Of a stretch of DNA of 62,347 bases, positions 31,248 through 40,100 are shown in pieces (within the stretch, counting starts at the first letter, position 1; each line of letters opens with the position of its first letter). Where the stretch lies: the NCBI GenBank assembly GCA_002431345.1, contig DJEN01000036.1, positions 1 through 62,347 on the forward strand, in the 5' to 3' direction. This DNA is from Megasphaera sp. UBA5897 (GTDB lineage: Bacteria; Bacillota; Negativicutes; Veillonellales; Megasphaeraceae). Position numbers and translations under genes: made by a program. Under the pieces are notes generated by a model, which was given only the letters and a program-made list of their open reading frames with translations, was not told the DNA's origin and made no database searches.

Positions 31248-33755
31248 ATGAAAGAAGAAAAAAGAAAACTTATTGCTGCTGGTATCGTATTAGCTTTAAG
31301 CTGCAGCCTGTATGGCGGCGTGCAGGCACAAGACAGTGTGCAATCTGTGTCGGCTGAAGGACATCAGTCTATTAATGACAAGGCAATGGTAGAATTTAAT
31401 GATAAAACGATTCAAGTACCGAATTATAAGCAAAAAACGTCCGTATATGTAATGAACAATGGACAGGTTGATGTAAAGGCGGATGTTATTCGATTTAAAG
31501 GATTGGAAACGCCGACGTTAAACGAGAGTGGGACTTCTAACTATGCTGGGCAAGAGTATACGGCAGGGTGGTTAGATGGTAATGGAACCATTAATCTGAC
31601 TGCAAAAGAATTGTATGTTGGTAGCGTCAGTGAGGGTAAAGGAACTGGTGATGATGGGTTCCAAATGAAAAATGCAAACAATCATTTGAATATTATTGCT
31701 GATAAAATTGTATCCTATACAGGCGATGGTTTTATTAATGCGCAAGGAGATAATAATCATCCTGGCAGCTCGACAGTGAATATCGGAACTGCAGAGCATC
31801 GTGTTGGACATTTTGAAGCACATACTACGTGGGGAAAACAGGATTACGGTGTAGCAATTTTACAGGCTAACGAAGGAAATACAGTTAATCTCTATGCCGA
31901 TACGGCTATTTTAGATGGTTCTGCTAATAAAAATGGCGGTGTAATTGGCACTGGCAGTTATGGTACGGTTAATGTGAATGCCAAAGATTTGACTATTGAT
32001 GGCAATATTTGCGGTGCTTATGGCGGGACAAACGCTTCGTCTAAAACGGCATCTTTAAATATCGTTACGGATACTTTAAAAATGACTGGAGATGTTAATG
32101 TTGGTTCTGAAGGAACGAAAAACAGCAATTTTTCTAGAAATACGGAAGTCAATATTACAGCCAATCAATCTGCTGTCATCGATGGTAATATTAATGTAGC
32201 AGGAAATACAGCAACGGGTAAAAGTAATACAAATGATAGCAGCACATTAAATATTATCTTCAATGGGGATTCCCAAATTACCGGCGATATTCATGTAGCT
32301 GGTTCTGATATCGATAAGAATACTCAGAATGTCACTATCAATCTAGGTGGCACTGGTAATATGACGGCCTCCAAAGGTGTCTACCATGTTGATAACAATG
32401 CGAATGTCAATTTTACAGGCGGACAATGGACAATTAATGAATGGGATACAGCTGCTGGAAAAAGTGCAGGGAATGCTGCAGTGAAGTCTGGTGCTATTGT
32501 CGATGTCAATGGTGCGGCTATGAAAGTAGGAAATTTAGAAATTTCCGGATTATTGAATTTAAATACCAAAGATGGCAAAACAGCTGATATTTCTGCTGCC
32601 GTATTGAAAGGTAATAATGGCATAGTAACGACGGACAGCCTGAATAATAAAATTAAAGCAGTATCCAGTCAGGCAACCGGTATTATAGTTTATGGCAGCG
32701 GTGCTGTTAGTGATCAAATTGCTGCAGATAATTCTAATATACAGAAATTAGCTGGCGTAGTATCGAATACCGACGGAAAATCGCTTGTTTCTCAGATTCA
32801 GACTGATGAAGGCGTCATTGCCGGTGAATATTCTGCCCAGGTAGATGCAAACGGTGATGTTGTTAATGAAGTCAAACGGCAAAATGAGACTAATCTTTCC
32901 ATCAGCAATATGGCGGCGCTTTCCTTGATGACTTGGCGTCAGGAAAACAACGATATGAACAAACGGCTTGGCGAAATTCGCGACAGCCAAGGGAAGCAGG
33001 GCGTATGGGCTCGTATGGCACGCGGAGAAGCCAAGTATGGTGCGCAGAGTATCAAAAACCAGTATAATTATTATCAGCTCGGTTATGACAGCAAGATTTC
33101 CGACAACTGGATTTTAGGCGGTGCATTTACATATACCGACGGTGAAAGCAGCTTGATTGGCGGTACCGGCACGAATAAGCATACAGGATTTGCTGTATAT
33201 GGCAGCAATTTGCGCGATGATGGCAGTTTTATTGATATTATTGCTAAGTATGCACATATGAAAAATGAATTTGATGTAAATGGCGGCATTGGCAAAGGGG
33301 ACTACAGTACCAATGGGTATAGTTTCTCTGCTGAATACGGCAAACGCTTCAAGCAGGAACATTTTTGGATTGAACCACAAGTAGAACTGACCTACGGCAG
33401 TGTTTCCTCTGCTGATTTTACGACAAAAAATGGCGCATCCGTTCACCAAGACAGCATGGACAGCCTTGTTGGCCGTTTGGGCTTTGCATTAGGAAAAGAC
33501 ATCAAACGGGGTAATATGTATCTTCGTGCGTCCTATCTGTATGATTTCCAAGGAGATACGTCTGTGACTATGGCGAAAAATGGTGCCAGCTCTTCGTTTG
33601 ATACAGATCTTGGCGGCGGCTGGTGGGAATTCGGCGTTGGTGCCAACCTGAATCTCGGCCACAATACGCAGTTCTATATGGATGTAGAAACCACCGCCGG
33701 CGGTGATGTGCATACACCATGGCAGTGGAATGCAGGCATTCGCTACTCCTTCTAA
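31248..33755 (+). CDS. Type Va autotransporter with beta-helical passenger
   Basis: The 835-residue protein is predicted to be secreted to or displayed on the cell surface. The start is the ATG at 31248 after TTAGGAGGGGTAGTT. A signal peptide ends near VQA-QDS (27). The passenger (about 30-560) is rich in Asn, Gly, Thr and Val with repeated short strands (for example VNIGTAEH, VNVNAKDLTIDGN, LNIVTDTLKMTGDVN), as in a right-handed beta-helix. The C-terminal autotransporter barrel (about 584-835) starts at GVWARMARGEAKYG and ends in GIRYSF, with a terminal Phe. No protease or lipase motif is seen in the passenger, so an adhesin role is the best guess. Its promoter holds a G10 tract. Confidence 0.9.
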   Translation: MKEEKRKLIAAGIVLALSCSLYGGVQAQDSVQSVSAEGHQSINDKAMVEFNDKTIQVPNYKQKTSVYVMNNGQVDVKADVIRFKGLETPTLNESGTSNYAGQEYTAGWLDGNGTINLTAKELYVGSVSEGKGTGDDGFQMKNANNHLNIIADKIVSYTGDGFINAQGDNNHPGSSTVNIGTAEHRVGHFEAHTTWGKQDYGVAILQANEGNTVNLYADTAILDGSANKNGGVIGTGSYGTVNVNAKDLTIDGNICGAYGGTNASSKTASLNIVTDTLKMTGDVNVGSEGTKNSNFSRNTEVNITANQSAVIDGNINVAGNTATGKSNTNDSSTLNIIFNGDSQITGDIHVAGSDIDKNTQNVTINLGGTGNMTASKGVYHVDNNANVNFTGGQWTINEWDTAAGKSAGNAAVKSGAIVDVNGAAMKVGNLEISGLLNLNTKDGKTADISAAVLKGNNGIVTTDSLNNKIKAVSSQATGIIVYGSGAVSDQIAADNSNIQKLAGVVSNTDGKSLVSQIQTDEGVIAGEYSAQVDANGDVVNEVKRQNETNLSISNMAALSLMTWRQENNDMNKRLGEIRDSQGKQGVWARMARGEAKYGAQSIKNQYNYYQLGYDSKISDNWILGGAFTYTDGESSLIGGTGTNKHTGFAVYGSNLRDDGSFIDIIAKYAHMKNEFDVNGGIGKGDYSTNGYSFSAEYGKRFKQEHFWIEPQVELTYGSVSSADFTTKNGASVHQDSMDSLVGRLGFALGKDIKRGNMYLRASYLYDFQGDTSVTMAKNGASSSFDTDLGGGWWEFGVGANLNLGHNTQFYMDVETTAGGDVHTPWQWNAGIRYSF

Positions 33756-33846
33756 TAGAAGACAAAGCGAAAAAATTGAAGTATGCAGTACGATAAAAGA
33801 ATATTGAAAAGGTGTATTGCATAAATGCAATAGCTGTGTGAATTGG

Positions 33847-33908
33847 CTCCTTTTCAGGCAGATATGAGAGAAAATAAATTTCATGCTGCTTGAAAAGGAG
33901 TATTTTTT
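33847..33908 (+). terminator. Intrinsic terminator after the autotransporter
   Basis: The arms CTCCTTTTCAGGCAG (33847-33861) and CTGCTTGAAAAGGAG (33886-33900) pair, followed by TATTTTTT. A second, perfect inverted repeat TATTGCAT-AA-ATGCAATA lies just upstream at 33815-33832. In the rest of the 33756-34156 interval I see only a weak promoter near 34056-34084 (TTTCAT-N17-TATAAT) for the next gene. Confidence 0.7.
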
Positions 33909-34156
33909 ATCTGAGAGTTATCAAATCATCATTTAGATTATAAATCCATTAAATGCAATAGAAACTTTTGATAGAATATTTTCCGAATGGAATATTGCCT
34001 TGAAAGGAATTGCAAACAGTGAAACAGGGAATAAGGGAATAAGCAATTTTATTGGTTTCATAGCTTTTTTTCTTATGATATAATAGATAGGACTTAAAGA
34101 CTATATCAATAATCTGTATACATTACGTGTATTTTGTATATATCAGGAGGAGCTAT

Positions 34157-34558
34157 ATGAAGTGTCGTTTTTGTGATAGAGAAGCCGTATATGATGATGG
34201 TTTGTGTGAAGTCTGCCATCGTATTGCCCAGCAGGAAGAAGCGAAGGTTATGTCCAGTCATGAACGGGACAGCTTTCGGGGGCAGACGATAGAAGAAGAC
34301 GGTACGGTGCAGGAACAAAAAAATCTGTACGAAGAATCGTATAGACAGCAGCAGGGGCCGCAGGGACACCGCGGTATTCATATTATGACGTCCGGTTTGT
34401 CGTGGCGCGTTAAGCTGGCCTTGGGGGTCATTGTATTCTGCGTGCTGGCTATTATCGTCAGCGCCTTGGGCTTTTTAATTATGGCTATGCCCTACTTGAT
34501 TGGCGCATTTCTTATTTACTGCGTATACAGCATTGTCAAATCCTTTTTGAACCGGTAA
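34157..34558 (+). CDS. Small zinc-ribbon membrane protein, function unknown
   Basis: This 133-residue protein starts with a four-cysteine zinc ribbon (CRFC and CEVC separated by 11 residues, residues 3-20), has a charged Gln/Glu-rich middle and ends with a long hydrophobic region (about 85-130) likely to form two membrane segments. The start is the ATG at 34157 after CAGGAGGAGCTAT; a ten-residue longer frame lacks a site. It ends 12 bases before polA and is probably co-transcribed with it. I do not recognise the family. Confidence 0.78.
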   Translation: MKCRFCDREAVYDDGLCEVCHRIAQQEEAKVMSSHERDSFRGQTIEEDGTVQEQKNLYEESYRQQQGPQGHRGIHIMTSGLSWRVKLALGVIVFCVLAIIVSALGFLIMAMPYLIGAFLIYCVYSIVKSFLNR

Positions 34559-34570
34559 GCGGAGGAACTT

Positions 34571-37147
34571 ATGAAAAAGAAATTAGTAATTATTGACGGC
34601 AGCAGCCTCTTGTACCGTGCATTTTATGCCATTCCGCATTTGACAGACAGCCAGGGACAGCCGACCAATGCCGTGTATGGCTTTTTAAATATGCTGTTGA
34701 AGCTGTATGAACAGCTCGAACCGCAGTACGTAGCCGTTGCCTTTGATAAAGGAAAACATACTTTCCGCAATGATTTGTTTGACGGTTACAAAGCGACCCG
34801 CAAACCGGCACCAGATGATTTACGGCCTCAGTTTTCTTTAATCCGGGAAGTGCTGGCTTGCCTGGGGATTCATGTTCTGGAGCTGGAAGGCTATGAAGGC
34901 GATGACGTAATCGGCACGATTGCCCGGCACATGGAAGATACATTGGATGTAGCCGTCGTGACTGGCGATAGAGATGCGCTGCAGCTCGTAGATGATGCAG
35001 TTACGGTTCATCTGACGAAAAAAGGAATTACCAATATGCTGGCTGTTACGCCGGACGTCATGACAGCAGAATATGGTTATACACCGAAACAAGTCATCGA
35101 TATGAAAGCCTTGATGGGAGATACAGCTGATAATATTCCCGGTGTTCCCGGTGTAGGAGAAAAGACGGCGTTAAAATTAATTGCGCAGTTTCAAAGCGTA
35201 GAAGGCGTGTATGACCATTTAGCTGAGGTCAAAGGGAAAAAGCTGCAGGAAAAACTGGCTGCTCATAAAGAAGAAGCGATGTTGTCCAAAGAGCTGGCGA
35301 CTATTCGCTGTGATGTTCCTATCGAATACACTTTGGAAATGTTTTTACCCCAGCCGCGTGAAGAGGATGTGACGGCACTGTTCCGCAGCTTGGGCTTTCG
35401 GAATTTATTGGAACGGTTTGCTGCCTTTGACCGCTTTTCCGTGCTGGCTGCCAACGAGCCGAAAACCAAACTGACGATACGGGCAGCGAGTGAAATGCCG
35501 CCGGCGTCCATCACAGGGCAGCGTGTGGCCGTAGAAGTCATATATACACCGGCCGTGCCGATACCTGGCGTACACGTATTGGCATTGGCGTCTGAGCAGG
35601 GCGTATGCATCATCCCGCCGGACCAATACGCCGCATACATGACAGCCCTTACGACTGCCAAGGAAGTCATTACGACAGACGGCAAACAGCTGCTGAAAGT
35701 ACTGTCGCAGTATACAGATGCGCAGATACCTTTGCAGGATATTATATTAGGCGCGTATTTGTTGGAGCCGACCAGGACGTCTTACGGTATGGCGTATTTG
35801 TCAGAAACCTTTGATGTCGCGCTGCATGAAGATACGGAAAATGACGCTGCGCGGACAGCCAGCGATGCGCTCTTTTCCTATCAAATTTGGCCCAAGGAAA
35901 AAGAAGCACTGGAAACGGCCGGCTTGATGCAGCTCTATGAACGCATTGAAATTCCGCTGATTCATACGCTGGCTGTCATGGAAATGAACGGCTTTACGGT
36001 GGATATGCAGCGGCTTATGGAAATGAAGCAGGAGCTGTCTTTGGAAGCCGATGCATTGGAAGAAGCGATTTACGAAGATGCCGGAGAAACGTTTAATATC
36101 AACTCCCCCAAGCAGTTGGGTGTTATTCTCTTTGAAAAACTGCAGCTGCCGGTAATTAAAAAGACGAAAACCGGTTACTCGACGGACTCAGCCGTGTTGG
36201 ATGCATTGCTGGACAAACATCCGATGATTCCCAAAATTTTGCAGTTCCGGGCGTTGAAAAAACTGATTTCTACGTATCTGGACGGCTTGGAACCGTTGGT
36301 TTCTGCCAAGACCGGGCGGATTTACACGTCATTTAATCAAATGGTGACAGCTACGGGACGCCTCAGCAGTTCCGATCCGAATTTGCAGAATATTCCCATT
36401 CGTACGGAACAGGGACGAAAAATCCGTTCCTTGTTTGTGCCGGGAAAGGGATATGATTATATTTTGTCCGGCGACTACTCGCAGATTGAACTGCGGCTGT
36501 TGGCGCATTTGTCCCAAGATCCGACCATGGTAGATGGCTTTTTGAAAAATCAGGATATTCACCGTCGGACGGCATCCGAAGTATTTGGTATTCCTTGGGA
36601 AGATGTCACGCCGGAACAGCGTTCTCATGCCAAAGCTGTCAATTTTGGCATTATTTATGGCATCAGTGATTTTGGATTGGCGCGTAATATATCTATTTCA
36701 CGCCAGCAGGCTAAGCAGTATATTGATTCGTATTTTGCACGCTATAGTACCGTTCATGCGTACATGGACGGGTTGATTGCGCAGGCGCATCAGACAGGCT
36801 ATGCCAAAACCATGTTTGGACGGATTCGAGCACTGCCGGAAATCAACAGCAAAAACTTTACGCGCCGTTCTTTTGCAGAACGGACAGCAATGAACACGCC
36901 GATTCAGGGCAGTGCTGCAGATATTATCAAAATGGCTATGAATGCCGTACAGCAGCAGTTGGAAGAACGGCACTTAAAGAGCCGGCTCTTGGTACAGGTC
37001 CATGATGAATTGGTTTTGGAAGTGCCGGCAGCTGAACGGGACGAATCGGCAGCTCTGCTCAAAGATACGATGGAACATATCGTCACGCTGTCCGTGCCGC
37101 TTATCGTAGATATTCATTATGGAAAAAATTGGGAAGAAGCAAAATAG
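34571..37147 (+). CDS. polA: DNA polymerase I
   Basis: The 858-residue enzyme fills gaps and removes RNA primers in replication and repair. The 5'-3' exonuclease domain (1 to about 290) begins LVIIDGSSLLYRAFYA and holds GDRDALQL, the metal-binding MGDTADNIPGVPGVGEKTA and the helix-hairpin-helix. The 3'-5' exonuclease domain (about 300-470) is degenerate: the expected DxE active-site segment reads VAVEVIYT, so proofreading is probably lost, as in Bacillus and Thermus. The polymerase domain has motif A DYSQIELRLLAHLS, motif B RSHAKAVNFGIIYG and motif C QVHDELVLEVP. It is followed 9 bases later by mutM, a common gene order in Firmicutes. Confidence 0.97.
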   Translation: MKKKLVIIDGSSLLYRAFYAIPHLTDSQGQPTNAVYGFLNMLLKLYEQLEPQYVAVAFDKGKHTFRNDLFDGYKATRKPAPDDLRPQFSLIREVLACLGIHVLELEGYEGDDVIGTIARHMEDTLDVAVVTGDRDALQLVDDAVTVHLTKKGITNMLAVTPDVMTAEYGYTPKQVIDMKALMGDTADNIPGVPGVGEKTALKLIAQFQSVEGVYDHLAEVKGKKLQEKLAAHKEEAMLSKELATIRCDVPIEYTLEMFLPQPREEDVTALFRSLGFRNLLERFAAFDRFSVLAANEPKTKLTIRAASEMPPASITGQRVAVEVIYTPAVPIPGVHVLALASEQGVCIIPPDQYAAYMTALTTAKEVITTDGKQLLKVLSQYTDAQIPLQDIILGAYLLEPTRTSYGMAYLSETFDVALHEDTENDAARTASDALFSYQIWPKEKEALETAGLMQLYERIEIPLIHTLAVMEMNGFTVDMQRLMEMKQELSLEADALEEAIYEDAGETFNINSPKQLGVILFEKLQLPVIKKTKTGYSTDSAVLDALLDKHPMIPKILQFRALKKLISTYLDGLEPLVSAKTGRIYTSFNQMVTATGRLSSSDPNLQNIPIRTEQGRKIRSLFVPGKGYDYILSGDYSQIELRLLAHLSQDPTMVDGFLKNQDIHRRTASEVFGIPWEDVTPEQRSHAKAVNFGIIYGISDFGLARNISISRQQAKQYIDSYFARYSTVHAYMDGLIAQAHQTGYAKTMFGRIRALPEINSKNFTRRSFAERTAMNTPIQGSAADIIKMAMNAVQQQLEERHLKSRLLVQVHDELVLEVPAAERDESAALLKDTMEHIVTLSVPLIVDIHYGKNWEEAK

Positions 37148-37156
37148 GAGGACGTT

Positions 37157-37978
37157 ATGCCTGAATTACCGGAAGTAGAAACAGTCCGCGCGTATATCAA
37201 TCAATATGTTTCAGGCAAACGAATGACACATATCGATGTCCGTCTGGCCCGGCTGATTAAAAATGCCGGGCCTGATGAGTTTGTAAATCGCTTGACCGGC
37301 CAAACCATTGAAACCGTGCGGCGCAGAGGTAAATATTTATTTTTGCAGTGCAGCGGCCCGTATTCCCTGCTGGTGCATCTGCGCATGACCGGCAGTCTGA
37401 TATATATGCCGCATTGGCAGGATACGATGAAGGCAGCCCATATCATCTTTTCTCTCAGTGAAGGCACGATGGTATACCGGGATATCCGCACGTTTGGCTG
37501 TTTGTGGCTTGTGCCGCCGCAGGGGTCGACTGGCGTCAAAGGATATGATACGCTGGGGCCTGACGGCAACAGTCCTGAATTTACAACGGATTATTTAACA
37601 AGGATGCTGGCAAAAAGTCAGCGGTATATTAAAAGCTTTTTATTGGATCAGACAAAGGTAGCAGGACTTGGCAACATTTATGTCGATGAAGCGTTGTTTT
37701 TGGCACGGATTTCACCGTTTAAACGCTGCTGTGCCATTACAATGGATGAAACGGAAAAACTGCATGATGCCATTGTCCATGTGCTGCAGGAAGGAATCAA
37801 ATACGGCGGCACGACGATTCGTGATTTTGTCAATGGAAGCGGCAGAGAAGGGAAAAATCAAGACTATTTGCTAGTCTATGGCCGAGAAGGACAGGCCTGT
37901 GTTTTCTGCGGCATGCCGATTCAGTATAAAAAACTAGGCGGCAGGGGGACGCATTATTGTCCGCATTGCCAGCGGTAA
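37157..37978 (+). CDS. mutM: Formamidopyrimidine-DNA glycosylase
   Basis: The 273-residue base-excision enzyme removes 8-oxoguanine and formamidopyrimidines. The N-terminus PELPEVETV supplies the catalytic Pro and Glu. The helix-two-turn-helix (GLGNIYVDEALF) and the C-terminal zinc finger (CVFCGMPIQYKKLGGRG, then CPHC) are intact. The start ATG follows AGGAGGACGTT, 9 bases after polA. Together with polA and coaE it forms the polA-mutM-coaE cluster widespread in Firmicutes. Confidence 0.97.
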   Translation: MPELPEVETVRAYINQYVSGKRMTHIDVRLARLIKNAGPDEFVNRLTGQTIETVRRRGKYLFLQCSGPYSLLVHLRMTGSLIYMPHWQDTMKAAHIIFSLSEGTMVYRDIRTFGCLWLVPPQGSTGVKGYDTLGPDGNSPEFTTDYLTRMLAKSQRYIKSFLLDQTKVAGLGNIYVDEALFLARISPFKRCCAITMDETEKLHDAIVHVLQEGIKYGGTTIRDFVNGSGREGKNQDYLLVYGREGQACVFCGMPIQYKKLGGRGTHYCPHCQR

Positions 37979-37991
37979 GGAGAGGGTTTTT

Positions 37992-38600
37992 ATGTATAAA
38001 ATTGGATTGACCGGCGGGATTGCATCCGGCAAAAGCACGGTAGTTTCCATGCTGCGCAGTTACGGTGCGGCTATTATTGATTGTGATATTATTGCCAGAG
38101 ATGTCGTGCAGCCCGGCTCAGACGGACTGCAGGCCGTAGCCCGTGCCTTTGGCCCGCAGGCACTGCTGCCGGACGGGACGATGAACAGAGCGTATATTGG
38201 CAGTGTTGTTTTTCATGACGCAGCGCGAAAAAAAGAACTGGAGGATATTTTGTTTCCGTTGATTCATCAGGAAATAGACAGACAGGCAGCCATGCTGGAA
38301 GGAAACGGCTCGCACCTGGTTTTTCTTGACATGCCTTTATTGTTTGAGGTAAAATATCACTCGTATGTTAATGAAGTATGGCTTGTATACGTAGATGCAG
38401 CAACGCAGCTTACACGGCTCATGGCGCGCAACGGCTACACGCAAGAAGAAGCGCTGGCGCGTATTCATTCCCAATTTCCGATTGATGAAAAAAAGTCTTT
38501 GTCACAGGTCATTATTGACAATACGGCGTCTTTGGAAAACACGGAAAAACAAGTGCAAAAGCAGTGGAAACAGCTTTTGCTGCGCTTGGAACAACACTAG
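37992..38600 (+). CDS. coaE: Dephospho-CoA kinase
   Basis: The 202-residue enzyme phosphorylates dephospho-CoA in the last step of coenzyme A synthesis. The P-loop GLTGGIASGKSTV is at the N-terminus, followed by DCDIIARDVVQPGSDG, and the CoA-binding DMPLLFE segment lies near residue 116. The start ATG follows AAGGAGAGGGTTTTT, 13 bases after mutM. Its stop codon overlaps the ribosome site of the transglycosylase, so the genes are translationally close. Confidence 0.96.
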   Translation: MYKIGLTGGIASGKSTVVSMLRSYGAAIIDCDIIARDVVQPGSDGLQAVARAFGPQALLPDGTMNRAYIGSVVFHDAARKKELEDILFPLIHQEIDRQAAMLEGNGSHLVFLDMPLLFEVKYHSYVNEVWLVYVDAATQLTRLMARNGYTQEEALARIHSQFPIDEKKSLSQVIIDNTASLENTEKQVQKQWKQLLLRLEQH

Positions 38601-38609
38601 GAGTTTGCA

Positions 38610-39185
38610 GTGAGACGAAAGACGAATACGAGAGGAAAAATTCTAATAGCGATTGCAGTGCTTTGTCTTTCTGTTAGTTATTTTTATCATTGGAAAGACG
38701 AGGTCATGCGAAAATTTGTCTATCCGCTTCAATATGACTATATGGTGCGCCAATATTCTTATGAAGACGGCGTAGATCCGGCATTGGTTGCCGCTGTCAT
38801 TTTGGTGGAAAGCAAGTTTAATGAAGGGGCTTCCTCCCATCGGGGTGCCGTAGGCTTGATGCAGATTATGCCTGATACGGCGGGATGGATTGCCGAACAG
38901 ATGCATATGACAGAGTATACACCGGATAAACTGCACAATGTGCAGACCAATATCCGGCTGGGAACTTGGTATCTGGCCTATTTATTGAAAGAGTACGACG
39001 GGAATAAGGTTCTGGCGCTGGCGGCGTATAATGCAGGCCGCGGTTATGTGGATTCTTGGATGGAAGAATACGGCTGGGAAAAAAATTTTTCAGAAATAGA
39101 AAAAATACCCTTTACAGAAACCCGTGAGTATGTTAAGATAGTTTTGCTGAACGAACAGCAATACAAACACCTTTATGGTTTTTAG
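38610..39185 (+). CDS. SLT-type lytic transglycosylase
   Basis: The 191-residue protein has an N-terminal membrane anchor (about 10-25) and an SLT (transglycosylase) domain with the catalytic Glu in VILVESKFNEGA, followed by HRGAVGLMQIMPDTA and the conserved ALAAYNAGRGYVDSW. It cleaves peptidoglycan in the periplasm. The start is a GTG at 38610 after TAGGAGTTTGCA, 9 bases after coaE. Length and layout match the coaE-linked transglycosylases of Firmicutes. Confidence 0.92.
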   Translation: MRRKTNTRGKILIAIAVLCLSVSYFYHWKDEVMRKFVYPLQYDYMVRQYSYEDGVDPALVAAVILVESKFNEGASSHRGAVGLMQIMPDTAGWIAEQMHMTEYTPDKLHNVQTNIRLGTWYLAYLLKEYDGNKVLALAAYNAGRGYVDSWMEEYGWEKNFSEIEKIPFTETREYVKIVLLNEQQYKHLYGF

Positions 39186-39194
39186 TTAGCATGT

Positions 39195-39279
39195 GCGGTT
39201 GTGGCGGAATGGCAGACGCGCTGTCTTCAGGCGGCAGTGATCTCTGATCGTGCGGGTTCAACTCCCGCCAACCGCACCA
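39195..39279 (+). tRNA. tRNA-Leu (anticodon CAG)
   Basis: The 85-base gene folds as a class II tRNA. The acceptor arm GCGGTTG pairs with CAACCGC, the anticodon stem CTGTC / GGCAG encloses TTCAGGC (anticodon CAG, decoding CUG), and a long variable arm is present. The T-arm is GCGGG-TTCAACT-CCCGC, and the 3' CCA is encoded. It lies 9 bases after the transglycosylase gene. Confidence 0.95.
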
Positions 39280-39290
39280 TTTTTTTTATT

Positions 39291-39971
39291 ATGGATAACA
39301 CATTGATTGAAACGCTCAAACAATGGAATATTGCTTCTATTCTCCCACTTCAGGTGGGAGATTTTCAGTTATCGACAGAATATCGCATGATACAGGAACA
39401 GGGAGCCGATAAAGAATACTTGCTGTTTATGTATCGCAACCCTGTCAACCATTGGTCTGTACGGGCCGTATTTAATCCGGATTCAGAGGAATTTTCTGTA
39501 CGCACAGATATTGGCATGCTGGAATTTGCGCTGATTGAATTTATTACCAGTGACTTTGCATTATTCCGCACGATGGTAGAACAGCGGTTAGCTCGTCTTA
39601 TTCATGATTACTACGTGGAACCGGCCTGTAATTTCAGCGTGATTTTAAAAAATAAAGGCATTCCTGCTGTCCAATGGGATTCATTTCTGCCGGAGGAATA
39701 TCATGGATTTACGCGGTTGATTCGTCCCAATGAAGCCGTGCGGATTATTAACGGTTCCTATATGATACTATCGTATTATCATGCAGACACACAAAGCGGC
39801 TTATCGCTGATGTATAACGTGCTGCGTGATGATTTTTTTGCAGAACGGCGTATTCATAATTTCCCGAATCTGGTCCATGATTTTGATACGTCTTCCTTGA
39901 AAGAATTGAAACAGGCACTGGAAAAACGGTTGCTGCCCGTTTTGGATGCTATACGAAACGATATGGCGTAA
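39291..39971 (+). CDS. Uncharacterised 226-residue protein directly downstream of tRNA-Leu
   Basis: I do not recognise this soluble protein; it is acidic, with mixed helix and strand segments (WSVRAVFNPDSEEFSVRT, FALIEFITSDFALFRTMVEQRL, LRDDFFAERRIHNFPNL). The chosen start, ATG at 39291, lies only 11 bases after the tRNA CCA end and has no ribosome site, because the tRNA is followed by a T-run. The frame stays open through the tRNA, but starts there cannot be real. A terminator-like hairpin (TCTCCCAC / GTGGGAGA, 39340-39360) lies in its first codons. Initiation may be leaderless or internal, for example at the ATG near 39387. Followed by the rimP operon promoter. Confidence 0.65.
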   Translation: MDNTLIETLKQWNIASILPLQVGDFQLSTEYRMIQEQGADKEYLLFMYRNPVNHWSVRAVFNPDSEEFSVRTDIGMLEFALIEFITSDFALFRTMVEQRLARLIHDYYVEPACNFSVILKNKGIPAVQWDSFLPEEYHGFTRLIRPNEAVRIINGSYMILSYYHADTQSGLSLMYNVLRDDFFAERRIHNFPNLVHDFDTSSLKELKQALEKRLLPVLDAIRNDMA

Positions 39972-39987
39972 TTTCTGCTTGACAGCG

Positions 39988-40016
39988 TTGTCAGAATGAG
40001 GGTCAAGTGGTATACT
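39988..40016 (+). promoter_or_regulatory. Promoter of the rimP-nusA-infB operon
   Basis: TTGTCA (39988-39993) and TATACT (40011-40016) are spaced by 17 bases. The start of transcription is expected near 40023. Confidence 0.8.
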
Positions 40017-40041
40017 AAAAGTAATTTAGGTTTGATTGATG

Positions 40042-40065
40042 AAGAGTGGGTGGAAGCCCACTCTT
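40042..40065 (+). promoter_or_regulatory. Leader hairpin of the rimP-nusA operon
   Basis: A perfect nine-base-pair stem AAGAGTGGG / CCCACTCTT with a six-base loop TGGAAG lies in the untranslated leader. Hairpins of this kind precede rimP in many Firmicutes. There is no long T-run, so it may serve RNA stability or NusA-mediated control rather than termination. Confidence 0.65.
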
Positions 40066-40100
40066 AACTTTTACCTACACGAATTTAAGAAGGATAGCTG

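Noticed and set aside
39201..39290. N-terminal extension of the unknown protein through the tRNA-Leu
   Set aside because: The extension is tRNA sequence with a complete cloverleaf, so it cannot be protein-coding in a meaningful way.
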